Below are positions 28,764 to 38,642 of a DNA stretch of 64,000 nucleotides, one piece after another. The notes below the pieces were generated by a model. It had not been told where the DNA came from. It worked only from the letters and a program-made list of their open reading frames with translations, and searched no databases. Positions within the stretch are counted from its first letter, which is position 1, and every line of letters begins with the position of its first letter. Source of the DNA: Bacillota bacterium (GTDB lineage: Bacteria; Sysuimicrobiota; Sysuimicrobiia; Sysuimicrobiales; Segetimicrobiaceae); contig JAJPIA010000058.1 of NCBI GenBank assembly GCA_021324975.1, positions 51,939 to 115,938 on the forward strand. The letters run 5' to 3'. A program made the position numbers and the translations under genes.

Positions 28764-29549
28764 ATGGCCGGAATACTCGAGGGCCGGGCGGCCGTAGTCA
28801 CCGGGGCCGCCTCCGGGCTGGGGCTTGCGATGGCGACGGCGTTCGCGGCCGAGGGCGCCGCCGTGTGCGTGGCCGACGTCAACGAAGCCGGGGGCCGGAG
28901 CGTCGCGGACGGGCTCCGGCGGGAGGGGAGGAAGGCGACGTTCACGCGGGTCGACGTCACGGACCCCGGCTCGGCCCGGGCGATGATCGAATCCGCGGTC
29001 ACGGCGTTCGGGCGGCTCGACGTGCTGGTGAACAACGCCGGGCTCCAGCACATCTCACCGATCGTGGACTTCCCCGAGGAGCGCTGGAACTATCTCCTCG
29101 CGGTGCTCTTGACGGGCACGTTTGTCTGCACCAAATACGCGCTGCCGCACATGATGCGCGGCGGATGGGGACGCGTGATCAACATCGCGTCGGCGCACGG
29201 GCTCATCGCATCGCCGTTCAAGGCGGCGTATGTCGCGGCCAAGCACGGGGTCGTCGGATTCACAAAGGTCGCGGCGTGGGAGGCGGCCGCCCACGGGATC
29301 ACCGTAAATGCGATCTGCCCCGGCTACGTGCGGACCCCGCTCGTGGAGCGCCAAATCGCCGACCAGGCGCGGGTCCACGGCATTCCAGAGTCCGAAGTCG
29401 TCGGCCGCATCATGCTCGAGCCACAGGCCGTGAAGCGCCTGCTGGAGCCGAGGGAGATCGCGGCGCTGGCGGTCTACCTGTGCTCGGAGCCGGCTTCGGC
29501 GGTCACGGGCGCGGCGATCCCGATCGATGGAGGTTGGACCGCCCGCTAG
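28764..29549 (+). CDS. SDR-family, 3-hydroxybutyrate dehydrogenase-like
   Basis: GRAAVVTGAASGLGLAMATAFAAEGA; NIASAHGLIASPFKAAYVAAKHGVVGFTK. Confidence 0.9.
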   Translation: MAGILEGRAAVVTGAASGLGLAMATAFAAEGAAVCVADVNEAGGRSVADGLRREGRKATFTRVDVTDPGSARAMIESAVTAFGRLDVLVNNAGLQHISPIVDFPEERWNYLLAVLLTGTFVCTKYALPHMMRGGWGRVINIASAHGLIASPFKAAYVAAKHGVVGFTKVAAWEAAAHGITVNAICPGYVRTPLVERQIADQARVHGIPESEVVGRIMLEPQAVKRLLEPREIAALAVYLCSEPASAVTGAAIPIDGGWTAR

Positions 29550-29855
29550 CGCACGATCGCATTACTTCGGCAAGGGTGGGAACTGGGCGGACCTGTCCTC
29601 CGCTCCACGCCCAACGCCTGATTATTGCCGCGCATTCGCTTCGTGCATAGCGCACGTAAAGTGAGCCCACAACTGCGCGCATCGCGGGCGTCGAACGCCC
29701 GCTCCGGCCATGTCCGCCCAAGATCGTCTACCCTCGTCGCACATACGACACGAGGCATTAGCGGGGGGTTTCCACACACGTCGTTGACACGCGCGGCGGC
29801 CGGGACCGGACCGTCCGGCGGCGGTATGCGGCGATGCCGCCAGGGTGCCCGCGCG

Positions 29856-30731
29856 CTAGAGTCGGGAGAGCCGGGGGTCCAGGGCGTCGCGCAACCCGTC
29901 GCCGAGGAAGTTGAAGCCCAGCACCGTCACAAAGATGGCGAGGATGGGGAAGAGCGCGATGTGCGGAGCGAAGCCCAGATAATTTTTCGCAACGAAAACC
30001 ATGGCGCCCCACTCCGGCGTCGGCGGCTGGACGCCCAGCCCGAGAAACGAGAGGACCGAGGCGGCCAGGATGGCGTTCGCCATGCTCAGTGTCGTGGTGA
30101 CGATGACGGCCGGCGAGATGTTCGGCAGTACGTGCCGCACGAGAATGTGCGCGTCCCGGACGCCAAGCGCGCGGCTCGCCTCCACGTACTCCTGCGAGCG
30201 CACGGCGAGGACGGCGCTGCGCGTGATGCGCACAAACGACGGAATCGAGGCGATCCCGACCGCGATCATCGCGTTCGTGAGGCTCGGGCCGAGGGCCCCC
30301 AGGATGGCGATGGCGAGGAGCAGACCGGGAAAGGCGAGCAGCACGTCCATGCTCCGCATGATGAGGTTGTCCAGCCGCGGATAGAAGCCGGCGAGCAGCC
30401 CCAACGCCACGCCACCGGTAAACGCGATCCCCACCGCGATCACGCCGATCGCGAGCGAAATCCGGCTGCCGTAGAGAATCCGGCTGAGCAGGTCGCGGCC
30501 CAGGTCGTCCGTGCCCAGCGGGTGTGCCCGCGACGGCCCCTGAAACCGATCCTGCACGTTGGGCTGCGCCGGATCGTACGGTGCCACGGCCGGCGTCACG
30601 AGCACGACGAGGCCCAGCACCGCCACGACGGCGGTGCCGATGCGCACTTGCCAGGAGCGCCCGAGCCGGCGCCACAACGTGGGCGCGCGGTACCTCGGCG
30701 CTGTGATGGGCTGTGCCGGCGCCTCGCTCAC
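29856..30731 (-). CDS. Dipeptide/oligopeptide ABC transporter permease (DppC-like)
   Basis: HPLGTDDLGRDLLSRILYGSRISLAIGV; EYVEASRALGVRDAHILVRHVLPN. Confidence 0.93.
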   Translation of the reverse strand: MSEAPAQPITAPRYRAPTLWRRLGRSWQVRIGTAVVAVLGLVVLVTPAVAPYDPAQPNVQDRFQGPSRAHPLGTDDLGRDLLSRILYGSRISLAIGVIAVGIAFTGGVALGLLAGFYPRLDNLIMRSMDVLLAFPGLLLAIAILGALGPSLTNAMIAVGIASIPSFVRITRSAVLAVRSQEYVEASRALGVRDAHILVRHVLPNISPAVIVTTTLSMANAILAASVLSFLGLGVQPPTPEWGAMVFVAKNYLGFAPHIALFPILAIFVTVLGFNFLGDGLRDALDPRLSRL

Positions 30732-30749
30732 GGCAAGGCGCCCGATCGA

Positions 30750-31688
30750 TCATGCATATCGTACCCTTGGATCCACCGCGGCGTAGGCGATGTCGACGAG
30801 CAGGTTGGTGAGGACGAAGGTGAGGGCCAGCAATAGAACGGCGCCCTGGACGACCGGGAAGTCGCGCCCGAGGATGGCGTCCACGAGCAAGCGGCCCATC
30901 CCCGGCAGGGAGAAGATGCTCTCGGTGACGACGGCGCCGCTGAGGAGAAATCCGAACTGGAGCCCCACGATCGTGATGACGGGCAGCAGGGCGTTCCGGA
31001 AGGCGTGCCGGATGACCACGCCCGGCTCCCAGAGGCCCTTGGCGCGGGCGGTGCGGACGTAGTCCTGGTGAAGGGTTTCGAGCATCGACGAGCGCGTCAG
31101 CCGTGCGAGGAGGGCGACCGCCCCGCTGCTGACCGTCACGGCCGGCAGCGCGATGTGCCGCCATCCGTCGACCGTCGTCAGGGGCGCGTAGCCGCTCAGC
31201 GGAAACCACCGCAGCGAGATGGCAAAGATCCACAGCAAGATGAGCCCGACCGCGAACACGGGCATGGCCGAGGCGGCGAGGACGGCGCAGATCGTTGCCA
31301 GGTCCAGCGGAGAATTCCGGTTGTAGGCGGCGACGATCCCCACCGGCACGCTCACCGCGACGGTAAGCGCGACCCCCACGAGCGCGAGGGCGATCGTGAC
31401 GGGAAGCGTCGTGAGCAGTTGGCCGAGGACGGGCTCGTGCGACCGCACCGACCGCCCCAAGTCTCCGTGGATCAGGCGGAGCACGTATTTGCCGTACTGG
31501 ACGTAGAGCGGCTGGTCCAACCCCAAGGTGTGCTCGACGTCGCGCACCACGTCGGGCGGCGCGTCGGGGCCGGCCACGACCAGCGCCGGGTTGCCGGGCG
31601 TGAGGTGCAGGATGAGAAACACGAGCACCGACACACCGAACACGACCGGCACCATGAGCAGCAGCCGTCCCGTGACATACGAGGCCAT
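30750..31688 (-). CDS. Dipeptide/oligopeptide ABC transporter permease (DppB-like)
   Basis: HLTPGNPA...LGLDQPLYVQYGKYV; DYVRTARAKGL. Confidence 0.93.
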   Translation of the reverse strand: MASYVTGRLLLMVPVVFGVSVLVFLILHLTPGNPALVVAGPDAPPDVVRDVEHTLGLDQPLYVQYGKYVLRLIHGDLGRSVRSHEPVLGQLLTTLPVTIALALVGVALTVAVSVPVGIVAAYNRNSPLDLATICAVLAASAMPVFAVGLILLWIFAISLRWFPLSGYAPLTTVDGWRHIALPAVTVSSGAVALLARLTRSSMLETLHQDYVRTARAKGLWEPGVVIRHAFRNALLPVITIVGLQFGFLLSGAVVTESIFSLPGMGRLLVDAILGRDFPVVQGAVLLLALTFVLTNLLVDIAYAAVDPRVRYA

Positions 31689-31700
31689 GCCTCGGCGGCG

Positions 31701-33287
31701 CTACTTCAATGTCAGATCGAGCATCTTGTACAGGACGTTCGCGTGCATCTGAGGCACGGTCAGGTTCGGCGACGCGATCACGACCCGCTTTTCGTGCACG
31801 AGGGGCACCCAGATCGCGTTCTGCACGATGATCTGCTGCAGCTTTTGATAGGCGTCCATCCGTTCCCGGTCATTCGTGCTTGACCGGCTGAGCTCGAGCA
31901 GGCGGTCCGTCTCCGGGTCCGCCCAATCGAACCGGTTGGGCGCCGGCCGCTGCTTGCTGTGGAAGTAGAAGTACAGGACGTCCGGCGTCACGTAACGGAC
32001 GTTGATGAAGAACATATCGTGCTGGCCCGCGCGGAGCGCGGCGAGAAACGCCGTCCACTCCATGCGCTGCGGCCGGACGGCCACACCGACACCCCGGAGC
32101 TCGGACTGCACGAGGTTCACGAGCTGTTCCACGCCCGGGCCGGGCGAATAGAGAAACAGCAGCGACAGCGGTTGCCCGTTCTTCTGCCGCGGTTGGCCCG
32201 GGGCGGGCTGGGTCCACCCGTCTTCGTCTAGGATGCGCTTCGCCTTGCTCGGGTCGTAGCGGTAGCCGATCTTCTCCGCGCCCGGCCACCACCCCGGGGT
32301 GCCCGGCGCGAGCGGGCCCAGCGCCTCGGTCGCGAGGCCGTAGTACGCGCCCTGGATGATCTCCTGACGGTTGATCCCGTCGTTGATCGCCTGACGGACC
32401 CTGAGGTCGTCGAGCGGCTTGTGCCCGAGCTTGAACCCGATGAACGCGGTGTTGAGATCCGCATACCGGATCACGTGCACGCGGCGGTCCTTGTCCAGCG
32501 CCGGCACCTGCTCGCCCGGAATCGACTCGGCGAACTGGGCGTCTCCGACCTGCACCGACGCGACGCGCGGCGTGTCCTCAACGATCGTGTGAAACACTAC
32601 GGTGCCAAACGGCGCCGGTCCATGGTTCTTGTACAGCGGTGGTCCCCATGTGTAAGCGGGGTTGCGGGTCACCACCAACCGGTCGTTCCGGACCCATTCT
32701 TTGAGGACGTAGGGGCCGGTCCCATCCACCTTGCCGGCGCCGGTGCCGTAGTCGTCCCCCGCGCGGTTCACGGCGTCGGCATTCAGGATGCTGGCCGAGT
32801 ACCCGGCGAGGTTGATGAGGAGGATCGACAGGGGTTCTTTCAGGTGCAAGACCACGGTCGCGGGGTTCGGCGCATCGACGCTCTCCACCGGGCTGATGTT
32901 GAACGCCGTCGGCGATCCTTTCAGGGTGCGCCAGCGATCCATCGTGGACTTGACGTCGGCCGACGCGAGGGGCTTGCCCGACGCGAACCGCACGCCTTGG
33001 CGTAGCGTGAACGTGTAGGTCTTGCCGTCCGGGGAGATGGTCCATTTCTCCGCGAGCCCCGGCTTGACGCCGTTCGCATAGTCGAGCGAGAGCAGCGTAT
33101 CGTAGAGCAGGTAGTCCACTTCCGCCGACGACACGGCCGTGGTCTTCTCGGGATCGAGCGTCTCAGTCTCTTCCGGCCGCGCAAACGTGAACGTCCCGTT
33201 CGCCGCGGGGGCGCCCGCCGCGAGCCGCGGGACGGCGACCGCGAAGGCCGCGAGCGCGAGCACACACCACCGCACGATCCGAGTCAT
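31701..33287 (-). CDS. Peptide/nickel ABC transporter substrate-binding protein (family 5)
   Basis: Signal peptide; TLDPEKTTAVSSAEVDYLLYDTLLS; KPGLAEKWTISPDGKTYTFTLRQGVRFASG. Confidence 0.93.
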   Translation of the reverse strand: MTRIVRWCVLALAAFAVAVPRLAAGAPAANGTFTFARPEETETLDPEKTTAVSSAEVDYLLYDTLLSLDYANGVKPGLAEKWTISPDGKTYTFTLRQGVRFASGKPLASADVKSTMDRWRTLKGSPTAFNISPVESVDAPNPATVVLHLKEPLSILLINLAGYSASILNADAVNRAGDDYGTGAGKVDGTGPYVLKEWVRNDRLVVTRNPAYTWGPPLYKNHGPAPFGTVVFHTIVEDTPRVASVQVGDAQFAESIPGEQVPALDKDRRVHVIRYADLNTAFIGFKLGHKPLDDLRVRQAINDGINRQEIIQGAYYGLATEALGPLAPGTPGWWPGAEKIGYRYDPSKAKRILDEDGWTQPAPGQPRQKNGQPLSLLFLYSPGPGVEQLVNLVQSELRGVGVAVRPQRMEWTAFLAALRAGQHDMFFINVRYVTPDVLYFYFHSKQRPAPNRFDWADPETDRLLELSRSSTNDRERMDAYQKLQQIIVQNAIWVPLVHEKRVVIASPNLTVPQMHANVLYKMLDLTLK

Positions 33288-33500
33288 CTAGCGTCTCCTG
33301 AGGAGCCCGAAGGCCGGGTGTGGATGCGTGGCCGCGTATTCGAGCGGCCGTTCGACGCCTCCTGCCGCAGCCGGATCTCGTGCGGATTTCGTTACGCATC
33401 GGCGCCGGGGTGCGCCGCCGTACCAGATCGGCGATCGGCGCCGTCGGTGCGGGTGGATCAGGGGCGAACGTGCGACGTGGCGGCGACCGCGGTGCCGGGC

Positions 33501-34079
33501 TCAGGCGCCCCGCAGCAGCCGGCTCTTGATCTGGGCGAACTCCGCCTCGGTCAGCGCGCCCGCGTCTCTGGCCCGCGCCAGCTCGACCAGCCGGGTTGCG
33601 AGATCCTCGGGAGCATCGGGGTCGCGGATCGCGCGCACCGCCTGCACCCGTCCCGCCACGATCGCCGCGACCCGCTTCATGTCGTCCTTGCGCCGTGCAC
33701 CGAAGGTCACGGCATTTTCATCGGTGTTCAACTTGAAGGAGGTCAGATCCGCGGGTTTCGGCGCCCCCACGGTGATGATCTTCAAGTGGCCGCCCACGGG
33801 CCCCAGCCGCAGGTCCACCGCGGCGATCCGGGAGTAGGAGATCGAGCGGGCCCGTGCGCCGAAGATGCCCGCGCCCGTGATGAAGCCGGCGCGGATGATG
33901 AGGACGCGCCGGTCCGTCACGACGATCGCCTCGCCGGCGGAGGTGCGGACCGCCGCGTCGACGATCTCATCCTCGTGAACGTTGTCTCGCAGCCCACGGC
34001 CCAGGTTCCCCGGCAGCCGCTGCACGAGGTCGGCCGTGGAGCCCGGTGTCGGTGCTTCGGGGTGGTTGTCGACGGACAT
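33501..34079 (-). CDS. bPH-domain/SHOCT-type protein
   Basis: AIVVTDRRVLIIRAGF...SYSRIAAVDLR; C-terminal LARARDAGALTEAEFAQIKSRLL SHOCT-like. Confidence 0.75.
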   Translation of the reverse strand: MSVDNHPEAPTPGSTADLVQRLPGNLGRGLRDNVHEDEIVDAAVRTSAGEAIVVTDRRVLIIRAGFITGAGIFGARARSISYSRIAAVDLRLGPVGGHLKIITVGAPKPADLTSFKLNTDENAVTFGARRKDDMKRVAAIVAGRVQAVRAIRDPDAPEDLATRLVELARARDAGALTEAEFAQIKSRLLRGA

Positions 34080-34098
34080 GGCGCTCAGCGCGGTGAGG

Positions 34099-34911
34099 TC
34101 ACGGTGCGCGGCGCTGGAGGAACGCCGTGACCGGCACAAAGACGATGCCGGCCTTGCGGAACTCCGGCAGCATGTGTTGGATCACGGCCGGCGCCCCCGT
34201 CGCGACGTGGGCCGCGGCCACCACGGATCCCCGCAGCTTGGCCTCGGCGATGAGCGCGCGGACCTGCTCGGCGATGTGGTCCGGCGGGATGTCCAGGTAC
34301 GTCCCGGTCACCACGATCGGCACGCCGAGCTGCCGCGCCACGTCCCGCACGATCGACCGCGGCGTCTCGGGGTTCTCGTTGAACCAGAGCCCGCGCGCCT
34401 TGATCGTGCGCAGCACCACCGTCATCACGCGGCGGTCCGCCGTGGCCCGGGATCCGGCGTGGTTGCTGACGGCGACCACCCCGGGCACGCTGTCCAGATC
34501 GCGCTCCACCACGCGTGCAATCTCCGGGTCCGTCATGCGCACCCAGACCGTGCCCGTCACCGGCCCGAGGTCCCCGGGGTGGTTCGGCTCCAGCGGGAGG
34601 TGGAGCATGGGCGTCAGGCCGCGTGCGGCGGCAGTACGTGCGATCTCCGCGGAGTACCGCATGTTGGGGAAGATCCCTAGGCCGAATGGCTCGTGCATGG
34701 CGTAGATGGGCGCGAGCTCCGCGAGGCTCGCACCCGCGTGGTCAAAGATGAGGGCCACCCGCGGGTGCGCCGTCCCTGACGCGGCTCGCGGGACGAGCAC
34801 GCCGAGGCAGAAGGCGGCGATCAGCGCGAGACGGTGGATCGCGAAGCCACGCCTCGGCCGCCGGCCCGGGAAGGCGGCGTCGCGGCGCGCAGGAACGCGG
34901 GGGGTGCCCAT
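34099..34911 (-). CDS. Divergent polysaccharide deacetylase (YibQ/DUF610-like)
   Basis: Signal peptide; ALIFDHAGASLAELAPIYAMHEPFGLGIFPNMRYSAEIA...MLHLPLEP. Confidence 0.82.
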   Translation of the reverse strand: MGTPRVPARRDAAFPGRRPRRGFAIHRLALIAAFCLGVLVPRAASGTAHPRVALIFDHAGASLAELAPIYAMHEPFGLGIFPNMRYSAEIARTAAARGLTPMLHLPLEPNHPGDLGPVTGTVWVRMTDPEIARVVERDLDSVPGVVAVSNHAGSRATADRRVMTVVLRTIKARGLWFNENPETPRSIVRDVARQLGVPIVVTGTYLDIPPDHIAEQVRALIAEAKLRGSVVAAAHVATGAPAVIQHMLPEFRKAGIVFVPVTAFLQRRAP

Positions 34912-35092
34912 ACGCTCTATACTTCCTCGCCCACGCCGAGTGTCCCTCGAAAAACGCACGTTCCGCGAGACTTTTCGCGTCGTGCGCGCAGGAGTTTGAT
35001 CGTTGCGGAAGTAGAGGGGGACGGACGCGTGTTGTGTGTCCGCCGAGGCGGCGCGCGCACAGCGTACACGACGTCCAGACAGGAGGTGGCAA

Positions 35093-36268
35093 GTGATCGA
35101 AGCTGTACCGCGCCGCGTCGCGGCGCTGGTGGCGGCCTTGATGTGCACGCTGGGCGCCGCGGGCCCCGCGGCGAGGGCCGCGGGCGCGCCGGTCCACACG
35201 GTGCCGGGGATGCCGCCCGTCGTCAACCCGCAGAACATCTACAGCGAGGCCGGACGGGATGATCTGTCGCCCAAGGTCATGCACGACCTGCCGCGTGTTT
35301 ACGTCCCGAACCTTCGCTCGGACGATGTCTACGTGATCGACCCGAACACGTTCAAAGTCGTGGATCGCTTCCCCGTGGGGCGGAGCCCGCAGCACGTGGT
35401 GCCGTCCTGGGACCTCCGTACCTTGTGGGTAACCAACAACGCCGAGGGCCGAACCGACGGCAGCTTGACCCCGATCGACCCGCGCACGGGAAAGCCGGGT
35501 CGCCCGATCGCCGTGGACGATCCCTACAACATGTACTTCACGCCCGACGGCAGGTCGGCGATCGTCGTGGCGGAAGCGCGGGGGCGGCTGGACTTCCGCG
35601 ACCCGCACTCCATGGCCCTCCAGACGTCGCTGCGCGTCCCCGGATGCGCCGGCATCAACCACGCGGACTATTCCATCGACGGACGCTACGCGATCTTCAC
35701 GTGCGAGTTCAACGGGCACATCGCGAAGATCGATGTCGTGCACCGCCGGATCCTCGGCTACATGCGGCTGCTGCCCTACAGCATGCCGCAGGACGTCCGC
35801 ACGGGGCCTGACGGCCGCACCTTCTTCGTCGCCGACATGCAGGCCGACGGCGTCTTTGTGATCGACGGGGACGCCTTCAAGCGCATCGGGTTCATCCCGA
35901 CCGGCGTGGGGGCTCACGGTCTCTATCCCAGTCGCGACGGCACCAAGCTCTACGTTGCGAACCGCGGCTCCCACGAGGTGCATGGCCCGCGTGGGAGCCC
36001 CGCCGGGAGCGTATCCGTGATCGACTTCGCGACCCGCCGGGTTCTCGCGCGCTGGCCGATCCCCGGCGGTGGGAGCCCGGACATGGGCAATGTCAGCGCC
36101 GACGGGCGCTACCTGTGGTTGTCGGGCCGGTTCGACGACGTGGTCTATGCCATCGATACCGAGACCGGGCGGGTGCGCAAGATCCCGGTGGGAGCGGAGC
36201 CGCACGGGCTGACGGTATGGCCGCAGCCGGGCCGCTACTCGCTCGGCCACACCGGCATTCTGCGGTGA
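35093..36268 (+). CDS. YVTN-family beta-propeller protein, secreted
   Basis: Repeats RVYVPNLRSDDVYVIDPNTFKVVDRFPVGRSPQHV...; RBS AGGAGG before GTG 35093. Confidence 0.88.
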   Translation: MIEAVPRRVAALVAALMCTLGAAGPAARAAGAPVHTVPGMPPVVNPQNIYSEAGRDDLSPKVMHDLPRVYVPNLRSDDVYVIDPNTFKVVDRFPVGRSPQHVVPSWDLRTLWVTNNAEGRTDGSLTPIDPRTGKPGRPIAVDDPYNMYFTPDGRSAIVVAEARGRLDFRDPHSMALQTSLRVPGCAGINHADYSIDGRYAIFTCEFNGHIAKIDVVHRRILGYMRLLPYSMPQDVRTGPDGRTFFVADMQADGVFVIDGDAFKRIGFIPTGVGAHGLYPSRDGTKLYVANRGSHEVHGPRGSPAGSVSVIDFATRRVLARWPIPGGGSPDMGNVSADGRYLWLSGRFDDVVYAIDTETGRVRKIPVGAEPHGLTVWPQPGRYSLGHTGILR

Positions 36269-36337
36269 CCCCGGCTCGGCGCGGTGGATGATGCCGCTTG
36301 GCCCACCCGTGGCGGGGCCGGGAGGTGCAGCGCGGCT

Positions 36338-36916
36338 ATGAGCAAGGGTCGCATGGAAGCGTTCAGCGACGGCGTGTTGGCCATCATTATCACGATCATG
36401 GTACTGAGCTTGACGCCACCCCGCGGGCCCGATCCGGCGGGCCTTCTCGACGTAGTGCCAACGCTGATCAGCTATGTGTTGAGTTTTGTCATCCTCGGCA
36501 TCTACTGGAACAACCACCACCATCTGCTCCAGGCGGTCAAGCAGGTGGACGGCCGCGTCCTCTGGTCCAACCTGCACCTGCTGTTTTGGCTGTCGCTCGT
36601 CCCGTTTACGACTGCCTGGGTGGGTCGCAACAACTTCGCCGCGTGGCCGGTGGCGATCTACGGTCTGGTGCTGACGCTGGCGGCGATCGCGTACTTCTTG
36701 CTGACCCGGGCACTCATCGCGCTGCACGGCGCCGGCTCCACACTGGCGACCGCGGTCGGCGCGGACATCAAGGGAAGGGCGTCGCTGGCGATTTACATGG
36801 CCGCGGTCTTCCTCGCGTTCGTCAACGCGCGGCTGGCGTACGCGCTGTACATTGTTGTGGCCATTGTGTGGTTCGTGCCCGATCGCCGCATCGAGAGGGC
36901 ACTGGGCAGGGAGTGA
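36338..36916 (+). CDS. TMEM175-like (DUF1211) potassium channel protein
   Basis: RMEAFSDGVLAIIITIMVLSL (RxxxFSDxxxA) signature, 6 TM. Confidence 0.88.
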   Translation: MSKGRMEAFSDGVLAIIITIMVLSLTPPRGPDPAGLLDVVPTLISYVLSFVILGIYWNNHHHLLQAVKQVDGRVLWSNLHLLFWLSLVPFTTAWVGRNNFAAWPVAIYGLVLTLAAIAYFLLTRALIALHGAGSTLATAVGADIKGRASLAIYMAAVFLAFVNARLAYALYIVVAIVWFVPDRRIERALGRE

Positions 36917-37048
36917 GTCGCGGTCACGGCGCGCGGACCGGAACACCGTCCCCCGCGCCCGGCGACGGGCCAGGTATCGCGCCGCCGGACGAGAACGAGA
37001 CTTCGGTCTGACAGATCCTGTGCAGGTTCACGGCCTTGGAGGGATGCG

Positions 37049-37597
37049 ATGGCGCCGCGTGTGCGACCGGTCGACGACGGGAGCGTCATGCCCGAGGTGC
37101 AGCAGGCGTTTGCCGACGCTGAGAGGCGGGGCGCGCCGAACCCGATGCTACTTCGAATCCTGGCGCGGCATCCCGCCGCGCTCTCGTCCTTTTACGACGG
37201 CTGGCGCGCGGTTTTCTATGGCGGTGTGGTGGACCATCGGCTGAAGGAATTGATGTGTGTGCGGATGGCGCGTCTTCGGAGTTGCGGCTATTGAAGCGGC
37301 GTTCGCTCTGCCGTGGCAGAGCAGATGGGGCTCGACAACGCCAAGATCGACGCGACGTGGGATCCCACAGATCCCATCTTCACTGCCCGAGAGCGTGCCG
37401 CCCTTGAGATGGCCACGCTGTTTACGGAGGATTACCGCGCCATCACAGATCAGCACGTGGCACGGTGGCGCGAGTGGTTCACCGAGGAAGAACTGCTCGA
37501 ATTGGGAGCCTTCATGGCGCTTGCGGACGGGTTTGGAAAGCTCGTGGAGATGCTGGGTTTGGGACAGATGGACCAGGAGTGCGTGCATGAAGTGTAG
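37049..37597 (+). CDS. AhpD-like/carboxymuconolactone decarboxylase-family protein, probable selenoprotein (in-frame UGA at 37292-37294)
   Basis: Track ORFs 37049-37294 and 37313-37597 are in the same frame separated only by one TGA; joint product ...KELMCVRMARLRSCGYUSGVRSAVAEQMGLDNAKIDA... fits AhpD CxxC with Sec in second Cys. Confidence 0.78.
37305..37322 (+). promoter_or_regulatory. Candidate bacterial SECIS hairpin
   Basis: GCTCTGC-CGTG-GCAGAGC perfect stem starting 11 nt after TGA, GU in apical loop. Confidence 0.65.
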
Positions 37598-37652
37598 GGG
37601 CGGAGAGCTCTATCCCATGCTGCGGTAATCGGAGACGGGCGGGCGCGCCGCG

Positions 37653-38642
37653 ATGATCGTCGACATACACAGCCACTTTTTCCCCGATCGGTTCCTCAAG
37701 GCGCTGGCGCGGGACGGCGCGGCCCACGGCGCGCACGTCGAGGAACGGCCGTCCGGACGGGTCGTGTGGAGCAGCCCGCGGCAGGCGGCGTCGATCGGGC
37801 CGGTGTTCTATGATGTGGGCGCACGCCTGGAGGCCCTTGAGCGCCTGGGGATCGGGCTTCAGGCGTTGTCGCTCTCGCCGCCGATGCTCTACTGGGCGCC
37901 GGCCGCGCTCGGCCGGGATCTCGCGTCCGTGTTCAACGATGAGATTGCGTCGATCGCCGCGGCGCACGCGGGCAGTTTCGTCGCGCTCGCCACCCTGCCG
38001 CTGCAGGACGTCGACGCGGCGGTCGTCGAGGCCGAGCGCGCGTCGCGGGCCGGCTGCCGGGGACTCTACGTCGGCACCAACGTGAACGGGCGTTACCTCG
38101 ACGATCCATCGTTCGCGCCGCTGTGGGAGGCCGCCGTCCGGCTGCGCCTCCCGGTGTTCACCCACCCGTTGAACAACGCCGGCGAGGAGCAGATGACGGG
38201 CTGGCATCTGCCGAACTCCGTCGGGAACCCGGGGGAAACGGCACTGTGCGGCGCGCGGCTGATCATGACCGGGGTGCTCGATCGGTTTCCCGCGCTCGAG
38301 TTGGTGCTCGCGCACGGCGGGGGCACGCTGTCGTTTCTCGCGGGTCGTCTGGACCACGCGTACGAAGTGCGCCCCGAGGCCAAGGCGGCCATCCCCGCGC
38401 TGCCGTCGACGTATTTGCGGCGGTTCCACTTCGACACGATCACGTTCAACGACGAGGCGCTGCGCTTTCTTGTCCGGACCGTCGGGGCCGATCGGGTGGC
38501 GCTCGGGACCGATTATGCGTACGACATGGCCGACGCGGACGCGATCGAACGGGTGCGGCGGCTCGGGGTGGACCCGAGCGACGTCGACGCGATCTGCTGC
38601 GGCAACGGCCTGCGCCTGCTCGGGACGGCGCCGCGAGGCTGA
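37653..38642 (+). CDS. Amidohydrolase (ACMSD-type metal-dependent hydrolase)
   Basis: MIVDIHSHFFPDRFLKAL...THPLNNAG...ALGTDYAYDM. Confidence 0.9.
   Translation: MIVDIHSHFFPDRFLKALARDGAAHGAHVEERPSGRVVWSSPRQAASIGPVFYDVGARLEALERLGIGLQALSLSPPMLYWAPAALGRDLASVFNDEIASIAAAHAGSFVALATLPLQDVDAAVVEAERASRAGCRGLYVGTNVNGRYLDDPSFAPLWEAAVRLRLPVFTHPLNNAGEEQMTGWHLPNSVGNPGETALCGARLIMTGVLDRFPALELVLAHGGGTLSFLAGRLDHAYEVRPEAKAAIPALPSTYLRRFHFDTITFNDEALRFLVRTVGADRVALGTDYAYDMADADAIERVRRLGVDPSDVDAICCGNGLRLLGTAPRG

Noticed and set aside
29758-31233. 491-aa minus-strand ORF
   Set aside because: Alternative frame over DppB/DppC permeases, which have clear signatures in another frame.
34742-36946. 734-aa minus-strand ORF
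   Set aside because: Shadow ORF antisense to the YVTN and TMEM175 genes; composition typical of spurious high-GC frames.
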